Shown: piece by piece, positions 56,885-64,000 of the stretch
Position numbering within the stretch: position 1 is the first letter of the stretch
Layout: each line of letters opens with the position of its first letter
Assembly: GCF_905475465.1 (NCBI RefSeq)
Contig: NC_062244.1
Coordinates: 694,501-758,500 of the forward strand
Source: Pieris napi
Lineage: Eukaryota; Arthropoda; Insecta; Lepidoptera; Pieridae
DNA: 64,000 bases
Direction of reading: 5' to 3'
Position numbers and translations under genes: made by a program
The notes under the pieces: generated by a model
Databases searched by the model: none
The model's input: the letters and a program-made list of their open reading frames with translations, nothing else
What the model was told of the DNA's origin: nothing

Positions 56885-57165
56885 TTTATTCAGAAGGGGG
56901 CAACGGGTAGGAGACTCACCTGATGTTTAGTGATATGGTCACTCTCCTGACCTTAGAGGAGTTGTACAGATTAATACCTACAACTGAGTTTCATCATCGG
57001 ACGTCGAGGCAGAATACGAAATTCCACCCGCATCACCACGACGTCCGTCGTTCCACAACTGAGGCAGTTTTTACCGCGCACCACCACTACGGGCGGCGGT
57101 ATCACTTAACATCAGGTAAGCCTCCTGGACATTTGCCCCCTTATTATTGTCGTCCCTTTATCATC
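56885..57165 (+). pseudogene. LINE family A C-terminus, rearranged, with inverted tail scrap
   Basis: GGTAGGAGACTCACCTGATG at 56898 is the family tail in inverse orientation. The plus-strand body then encodes LEELYRLIPTTEFHHRTSRQ, KFHPHHHDVRRSTTEAVF, skips the MWNQLP..GRQ block, and ends GGCGGCGGTATCACTTAACA, CAGGTAAGCCTCCTGGAC. Two family members or one rearranged copy are joined here. Confidence 0.8.
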
Positions 57166-57177
57166 CCCAAGGTTTAA

Positions 57178-57555
57178 AATCAGCAGGATTTTCGAATTTC
57201 CGTCGGCAAAAACCAACCTGGGAGTTCGTGCAGCGCTCATTCGAATTCTTCGCGAATATAACGGAATAAACAGTACTTATCCGGAGCTGGATATATTCGG
57301 TAATGAGCTGATCGGTTTAAAAGAAACCATTGTTGCCCATCTCGTACCTAATCCCCCCTCCCCTGTTTCCCCCCGTATTTCCCCTGTTTTGCTGGTAATT
57401 TTTTTGCTAACAATAAGCAATTTTTTACTAGTATTTTTATTTTATTTTATATATATTTTTATTGTATTTTAATTTTTATCTTATATTTGAGAAATGATAA
57501 CTTTGTAATAGATATTGTAGATTTGCATTATGTATAATGTGGTGAACTTCAATAA
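57178..57555 (+). pseudogene. CR1/L2-like LINE C-terminus and 3'UTR
   Basis: Reads SRIFEFPSAKTNLGVRAALI, RILREYNGINSTYPELDIFG, then ELIGLKETIVAHL. The R.P.A+TN.G.R..L.R+L..YN......D+DIF pattern ends many CR1/L2-like LINE ORFs. A proline-rich, then T-rich end leads to AATAAATAAATAAA. The upstream RT is absent because it abuts the family A remnant. Confidence 0.65.
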
Positions 57556-58086
57556 ATAAATAAATTAAGCGACAGTAAAATAACTTTCCATTAAAACTAA
57601 GCACTGTTCCTTTTAAAATCTAATCAAATTCCCTTTCAAATTGTTGGAAATGTAACAGAAAATAGCAACGTTAAACTATATATGATATAACTTAAATATA
57701 CAATGAGTCCCAATTTGTTATCCCTTCGACCATTGTCACGCGTTGATAGCATAGTGCGTGCTCGTAATACATAATATATACGTGACGAAACAAAGCCTTA
57801 CCAATTGTTTCCCCTGCCTCTGAGTGTTCATTAGGTACTTGTTGAAATACACATATGAAAGTATTGACTTTATTTATGTATACTTTTTATAACATACCTT
57901 CTTATTGTAGAGAAGGGATGGTGAACAGTTCCTCCTACATAAAGGGATCTTTGACCAGTCTACCTGAACCTCGAGATGTATATATTCTTAGCGGCCGGAA
58001 TAATTTCGTTAGCGAGTTACAGGGTATGCCGTAATCGCAGTGATTTGTAGCGATTGTGGATGTCGCTGTACAGTTATTTTAAAAAA
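57556..58086. other. unassigned sequence
   Basis: AT-rich; nothing supportable. Confidence 0.4.
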
Positions 58087-58385
58087 AAAGGGTGCGTGTA
58101 CTTATGTACGCGCGTAAGAAATTATACTTCTTTGGCATTATTAAAAAAGTTTTTGATTGCATGCAAATAATTAATTACAATTAAATAATCAAAGACTGGA
58201 AAAGGAGTCATTATAGTCAATACAGTTCAGTTTACATTTGAAAAATTAAATAAATAAATATTTATGCCGTAGCATCTTCCGTGGGCAACTTCATTCTGTA
58301 AATTTTGTGTGACGGTGCGCGCGGCTCGTAAAATTTCACTCTCATCAATTTTTATAACGCGCATAAAGCAGTATAACTTCAATAA
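58087..58385. repeat. inverted-repeat element with AAGAAATTATACTTCTTTGGC-type ends
   Basis: GTACGCGCGTAAGAAATTAT then ACTTCTTTGGC at the left; AACGCGCATAAAGCAGTATA then ACTTC at the right, inverted. Same family style as 16519-16901. No coding capacity; about 300 bases. Confidence 0.55.
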
Positions 58386-58573
58386 CTTCAAAAACAATTA
58401 TGTTACAATGTTTTTTTAACGATATAATCACAATTAGATAGAGGCAAAGGAATGCTTAAGTTGTATCAGTAATCAGACTGATATAGTCTCAATGAAAAAG
58501 CATTGGCAAGTTGTTAGTCAGCTAAATATTCATTAATTTTAATTATGCATTTATAATGTTAAAAATTGGTTAA

Positions 58574-58795
58574 GAATGCGACTCTCATCTCTTAGGTTGT
58601 AGGTTCGATCCCCGGCTGTGCACCAATTGACTGTCTGTCTATGTGCGCATAACATTCGCTCGAACAGTAAAGGAAAACATCGTGAGGAAACAGGCTTGCC
58701 TTTGACCCAAAAAGTCTACGGCGTGAGTCAGGCATAGGAGGCGGAGGATACATAAATTTTAGGTCCAGACCTAAAATGGTTTTAGCACCATACAT
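58574..58795 (+). mobile_element. tRNA-derived SINE copy 15
   Basis: The head before GCGACTCTCATCTC is lost; B-box GGTTCGATCCCC, CTATGTGCGCATAACATTCG, TCGTGAGGAAACAGGC and a shortened tail lacking the CACCTACTTGCCTATTAGA block are present. Confidence 0.88.
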
Positions 58796-59885
58796 TGTAT
58801 GTGAAACACAGTTTTAAGGTACGCAGATGCATAATTTGCAAAGTGGTACGATAAAGGAATATTAGTTTTAGAGTTAATTAGGAATAAATTACACCGGTAT
58901 CAAAACTCATTAAAATATCATTAATATGCTATTAGAAACAGACTTTTGTATGACCTTGTTTCTATATATAACCCGAATCAATTATTCACCAACATGTCTA
59001 AAAACCTTATTTCAGTTTTGTTTTGTAAAGTAGGTTCAAACACACTTTAATTCGCAAACATGATAATTAGATTTGAGGTATTATTATGATATGGGGCACA
59101 TTACGTGTAAATGATAAAACTACAAATACAGAACTAACATTTTCCAAATGAGAGATGCATGTATGTACATATATGGGCCTGTGTGCGTGAAAATAAATAT
59201 GTAATTAGTATCATGTTTTCTGCTCAAAATGTAAATTAAATAAATTAAACTCAAACGGTAACATTATATGATTTAATCCCTGAGGTCTTGTTAATACAAA
59301 TTATTGAAACAGACCCGAACTATTTGTTTTTGGGCCAGAATATTAAACACCTACCTTTTTAAAGACATAAAGTGTAATTAAATAAAAATTTTAATTACAT
59401 AAAACAATTATTTTATTAAATATTGAACCATTGAACAAGGATGAACCAAATAATTGAAATAATGTTTTTACTTATACACTGAACAATACAGCAACTGCTA
59501 ACAACAAACAACAAAACACAGGAAATAGAAATTTTAAATAACTCCTCCAACTCTGCTTTGAAAATTAAAAGAACCAGTCTACATATATGTACTACCATAG
59601 GTTTTTATATAAACTTAAGTACCGTAAAATATTTAAATCCTATAAGTGCATTAAGGGGCCTCAAAAATAAGTCTTCAAGTACGTCCGGTCATAACTCAAC
59701 ACCAAAGTATAGTAATAATTATTGCCGGTAATTACGTATTAATTTACCTCAATAATTAATTGAATTTACTAGCATTTAACTCCAGCTCCTGTATTTAATT
59801 AACCTGATAAGTAAATAGTTAGTCAGGATTGATGGAGATCAGGAAATTTCCTAAACATTCAATTTTCAAAAAACTAAATAATTGC
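58796..59885. other. unassigned sequence
   Basis: AT-rich; no gene seen. Confidence 0.4.
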
Positions 59886-60490
59886 ACTTTATAAAATAAA
59901 ATAAAATATGTTTATTATGGAACATAAGATACATGTATCACTTATTCCACGTCATTAAATTTGAAGGCATCCCTACTCATCGGCAAAGAAGACAGAGGGT
60001 GTAGGCCGAGAGAAAAAGCCGGCGTAAAAAACTCTCGGTACTCTTTTAAAACAGCAAATCATCAAACAACACTTATTTAAAACAAATATCGCAAATTAAT
60101 TAGAAGTAGCCTGTCTAGCACTAGTCCCAGGCCCTTTTATCAACTAGATAATCGTTGACTTTATAGTAAGCCTTTTTACACAGCTTTTCTTTAATACATT
60201 TCTTAAATTTATTGAAAGGCGGTGATAAAAGAGCCTCTGGGATTTTATTAAAGAAGAGTATCCCTTTCCCCAAAAAAGAATTACTAACTTTAGATAGTCT
60301 AGTACGGGGAAATTGCAGCCTGCGTTTGTTCCGTGTATTAACATTGTGCGTATGTTCTATTCTAGTAAACTTATCACTATTTTTGTATACATACATAATA
60401 TTTTCATAAATATATTGCGAGGGAAAGGTAAGTATATTAATTTCCTTGAATTTATCTCTAAGAGATTCCCTACATTTTAAATTACTAAAC
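59886..60490 (-). pseudogene. LINE ORF2 C-terminus and 3'UTR (family B-like)
   Basis: Minus-strand frame from about 60485: KCRESLRDKFKEINILTFPS, QYIYENIMYVYKNSDKFTRI, HNVNTRNKRRLQF, FFNKIPEALLSPPFNKFKKC and the end KVNDYLVDKRAWD before a stop at 60121. The 3'UTR runs to the ATTTTATTTTATTTT end at 59886 and contains ACATGTATCTTATGTTCCAT. The C-terminal NTRN...FYNK(I/L)P...FK layout is that of CR1/L2/Jockey-like elements, and 23772-24338 is a relative. No stops for about 120 codons; the RT core is missing. Confidence 0.88.
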
Positions 60491-61099
60491 TAAAACACTG
60501 TCTCGTTTCTTCCTGTCAAATTACGCTTTAACGAAAAGAGAGAGATGAGCACTATAGTTAGTATATCTTATTTTTTGAAATATGTTTAAAAATGGGAACG
60601 TTTGAAAACAAACAATGTTTCATTATTATAACTTAGGAAACAAGTGAAAAGTTTACAAAAAATTTGTTCCACTTCTACCGAACAGTAAAAACAAGTACGG
60701 CTCACCGCACACACGTAACTTTCTGCATAAATTTGCATCCAGGATGAACAAATACATAGCTAAGCACATGTTTCGAATTTGACAACAAATGCCGCATTTG
60801 CTTAATTTTTGTTCTCAATACAGAAACTCCTTCTGAAATGCATATCGTATGTATGCATTCCCAACTTTTAGGTGTAAAGTTAAAGTACAGACTAGCATTT
60901 TTAACGGTTCTATGCTAACAAAGAATTCATATTTCACCACCTCACGCAGGTACATAGTTCCCAAACTAATGAGAAATAATTCCGACAGAATACTTCATAT
61001 GTTTCAAAAATAATTTTTTTACGTCTACACAAACATTACTCTAGGCGTGATAACCACTTAGCTATTCTATCGATCATGGTAGCAATATCATTTTTTTAT
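60491..61099. other. unassigned sequence
   Basis: AT-rich; nothing supportable. Confidence 0.4.
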
Positions 61100-61345
61100 G
61101 TAACATGAGGAAAACGGGCGGGAGGCTCATCTAATGTTAAATGATGGCCTTTGCCAGAAGGTTCGCAAGTGCGTTGCCGGTCTTTTAAGAATTAGTACGC
61201 TCTTTTCTTGAACGACCCTAAGTCGAATGGGTTCGGAAATACTTCAGTGGGGAGCTGGTTCCACATAGTGGTGGTGCGCGACAAAAACTGCCTTAAGAAA
61301 CGCTCAGTTATGGAACGGACGCACGTCGAGGTGATACGGATTCTC
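61100..61345 (-). pseudogene. LINE family A C-terminus and tail
   Basis: On the minus strand: CATCACCTCGACG-type block, then TGTGGAACCAGCTCCCCACT (WNQLPTEVFP), GACTTAGGGTCGTTCAAGAA, AAGACCGGCAACGCACTTGC, and the CAT(C/T)TAAC...GAGCCTCCCGCCCGTTTTCC end. One deletion removes the GAGAGTGTCCATGGG part. Confidence 0.85.
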
Positions 61346-61972
61346 CTACCGTACTATACGTACTACGCAAGAAAACAGGAAAGTGTATTTTAAAGTACCA
61401 AGAAATTAGTCATTTTTTACACAATTTTTATATAAATAAAATGCTGTAATGGCAAAATATCACCCTGTATACTGCAGCTTTAATATCTCACTAATTAATC
61501 TCTCTCAGAATTTGGCTCACTCACCGACCTTAGTTTTTACTGCCCAGTTAAATATATGAAATGAGAAATAAATCCTTGTTATTCATAACGGCTTACATTT
61601 TTCTCCTAAACCTTTGCACCGATTAGCTGAGTCATTTATTTTGGGTTCTAGTTAAATTTTGACCGCTTAATTAACGGATTTTTGGTGTTTTTAGTTTTAA
61701 AGTTCGTGTATGTTCTCAGGATTTATTCGCTGAAATATCTTTCACAAGTCTAGTATTTGTAATTTTGAACGGTGTTTTAGGAGATAATTTAATTTGGAGT
61801 GAATTTAAAGTAAATTATGTAAAACTAATAATTTATAGACTTCGTGCTCTTGGACAACTGTGATTCTATATTTTTACTCAATAATATTATTGTATACTAG
61901 TTTTTGTTGAATTTCCTTAAATATTAAATAAATTATGGGCACAACTATCAGCTTATTTCTATTACTTACCCG
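61346..61972. other. unassigned sequence
   Basis: AT-rich; nothing supportable. Confidence 0.4.
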
Positions 61973-62471
61973 TTAGGCCTACAACGCACTAGCGGTGTGC
62001 CGCTGCGGCAGGCCGCGGTATATACGGTCTGCCGTAGCGGCATGCCGTATTCCGGCTAACCGTCCCTATTGCGGTCCTATTGCGGTCCACCGCAATCGTC
62101 ACTCGTCAGTGCTTCTTGAAATATTACAAATTAAAATTTAATGACGTGGAATAAGTGGTACATGTATCTTATGTTCCATAATAAACGTATTTTATTTTTT
62201 TATTTTTTACTCTTTTAAAATAGGTTTACAATATTTTGTTTACATTTGTTAAATAATTATATGCGATGACGTAGGTAGGACGTAGGTAGGACGCGGCGCG
62301 CCGCATCATCCAACCGGTGCGGCTCGCCGCAGCTCCAGATCAACCGGAGCGGTTGACGGTTGACCGCAAGTCAGTGCGTTGTTATCGTGCGGTTTCATGC
62401 GGCACGGTGAATTCGGCATTTCAGTGCGGCACACCGCATTGCGGCCAGCCGCTAGTGCGTTGTAGGCCTTA
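61973..62471. mobile_element. GC-rich MITE with TTA target (Harbinger-like)
   Basis: TTA at 61973-61975 and 62469-62471 flanks inverted ends GGCCTACAACGCACTAGCGG / CCGCTAGTGCGTTGTAGGCC. The interior is densely GC-rich with GCGGT(C/T)GACCGC-like direct and inverted motifs, and a LINE tail splits it. A 3-bp TTA/TAA target with GG(C/G) ends is the PIF/Harbinger pattern. No transposase. Confidence 0.85.
62136..62205 (+). mobile_element. LINE 3'UTR tail nested in the GC-rich MITE
   Basis: TGACGTGGAATAAGTGGTAC, ATGTATCTTATGTTCCATAA and a TATTTTATTTTTTTATTTTT end match the 3'UTR of the LINE at 59886-60490 (inverse there). Only about 65 bases were copied, and the AT-rich block stands out in the GC-rich host element. 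Confidence 0.85.
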
Positions 62472-62489
62472 CTATTTAGTCAGAAATTT

Positions 62490-62640
62490 AGAAAGTAGGT
62501 TGAAAGGCCGGCAACGCACTCGCGAGCCCGTTGCCCTCTGGCATTGAGAGTGTCCATGGGCGGCGGTATCACTTAACATCAGGTGAGCCTTCTGCCCGTT
62601 TGCCCCCCGTTCTTTATATAATTTTTTTATAAAAAAAAGA
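62490..62640 (+). mobile_element. LINE family A 3' tail
   Basis: AAAGGCCGGCAACGCACTCG, CTCTGGCATTGAGAGTGTCC, ATGGGCGGCGGTATCACTTA, GGTGAGCCTTCTGCCCGTTT and a degraded A/T end. It is the least-diverged tail in the window, and lies 20 bases from the GC-rich MITE. Confidence 0.9.
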
Positions 62641-64000
62641 AAGAAATCAAAGCGAAATCTTAACACAATACCATTTTAATTACACGCAAAAAATAATATA
62701 TTCGGGCCGCACTTCGATTGCCTATTTGTCGTCACATACAATATAGTATATATAGTTATATATCTATGCTGTCTTTGTATTATAAAATATCCCATACACT
62801 ACATAAGTAAAACAATTTAAGAGAAAATAATTATATAGTTAGCAAACCGATATAAATGTCGACGTAAATCCAAGGCTTGTACAAGATTTAGTATCGGAGT
62901 GTAGCCGGGGAGCGATTTGCGACCGTTATTCCTCTGTCTACACTAGACTTTACAATGATATACTGTGCACATTCCACTGTAATTTATGTACAACCACCAG
63001 ACATTGTACAACTCATATGCAAATCGTTTGTTAAACTTATGATTTAAACCAAAATGTGAGACTAAGGTAAGACTGTTTTGTCTAAAATAAAATAAAATGG
63101 CCACCAATCAATTTATTCAATCCCATTTCATTTCATTTCATCAGTGAGATGTCGCCTATTGGAGGGCACGCCAGTCCAAGAGATGCCCATTTAACCTCCG
63201 CTAAAATGAGCCCATATTAAACTGGGAAGATGGAAGGGGGCAAAAAGTTCCACTCCACCTGGTTGGCCACTCATTTCCTGGTTTTATAAGAAACGATGAA
63301 CCTGTCGGTGACGCAATGCGAACACAAATAATACTCGTGAACACAGTGATGACATTTTGCTTAACTGATTCTTGGTATCCTCGTACATTTTAAGATTGGA
63401 ATCAATACACTGGAATCGTTTCAAAACTAAATCTAAAGTTTAACATAAACTTCGTTTCAATTGCGCTGCTACTAACCGTACTTATTTCAAGGGACAATTT
63501 GTTCGTGTACATACATTACATAATTACAATGTAAATGGTAGATTAAGTACCATTAAAATTACTGTACTTTGAATCCTACAAAGTAAATATTTATATACTA
63601 AATTTATGTTATTACATAAAACTATTTTAGTACGCGATGTCCTACTAAGGGGTAGTATACTCACTGATTTACACAGAAAAAACGAACCCAAATCACAGAG
63701 GCTTTAACAAAACAAAGCCTGTACAAAGGAACAGCGGTACCCAAATATAAATATTTATGGAGAAACTTATTTAATCTTTGGCGAAGACCTTTGTCCCTCG
63801 ACTTTATTTGAAAGTACAGATCTTATACTTTACATATGAAATCAGAATTTTGGCGTTAAATTGCTTTTTTATTTGTTGAATGAATTAAACAGAAAGTAAA
63901 TAAATAGCTCGGTTTGGTTTCTTGCTTATAAGAAATAATTTGTGAATATTAACACCGACAATGTTACACGTGTAGCTAATTATTTCTACATTAACTTAGT
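62641..64000. other. unassigned sequence at the window end
   Basis: AT-rich, with a GC-neutral stretch at 63150-63340 lacking a recognisable domain. No gene or repeat boundary supported. Confidence 0.45.

Noticed and set aside
60121..60409. Plus-strand frame of 65 codons opposite the LINE ORF
   Set aside because: Antisense shadow of the minus-strand LINE C-terminus, which has conserved family motifs.

Overview
This is non-genic, AT-rich eukaryotic DNA, almost certainly from a moth or butterfly (Lepidoptera). The evidence is the mix of repeats: many copies of a tRNA-derived SINE with the A/B-box head and body typical of lepidopteran SINEs; non-LTR retrotransposon (LINE) tails ending in a GRQRTREP-like peptide and a 3'UTR common in Lepidoptera; RTE-clade remnants; Helitrons beginning TC and ending CTAG between A and T; a TTAA-flanked piggyBac-type element; and a Penelope-like fragment. 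I find no intact host protein-coding gene. The only functional-looking gene is a tRNA-Arg(UCG) on the minus strand at 28127-28199. Family names are from my memory of such elements, without a database search.

Layout. 1-2405: RTE scrap, one Helitron, one LINE tail. 2406-9580: a 7.16 kb foldback element flanked by a 6-bp duplication TGTTCT, with two inverted arms of about 3.1 kb around a 600-bp loop. 9660-20000: nested LINE and RTE tails, SINEs, hairpins and a 13-bp-duplicated mini LINE insertion. 20000-28000: Helitrons, a LINE ORF C-terminus, SINEs. 28127-28199: the tRNA, with a small MITE beside it. 30800-34400: an old SINE insertion later copied into an inverted duplication, one arm of which then received a Helitron, so the other arm preserves the empty site. 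34400-40500: Helitrons, a piggyBac derivative (38355-39356) with a LINE tail inside. 42400-45600: an RTE copy interrupted by a second LINE with a 12-bp target duplication, then further LINE remnants. 46000-56000: SINEs, a Penelope-like GIY-YIG fragment, LINE scraps. 56800-62700: LINE C-termini, and a GC-rich TTA-flanked element (61976-62468) that itself carries a LINE tail.

Nothing here acts as a pathway. The interest is structural: nested insertions give a relative chronology, and the large foldback element has no recognisable transposase but carries splice-site-bounded open fragments that may be remains of its coding region. Stretches listed as unassigned were read without finding a supportable gene; their short open frames look like chance AT-rich frames.
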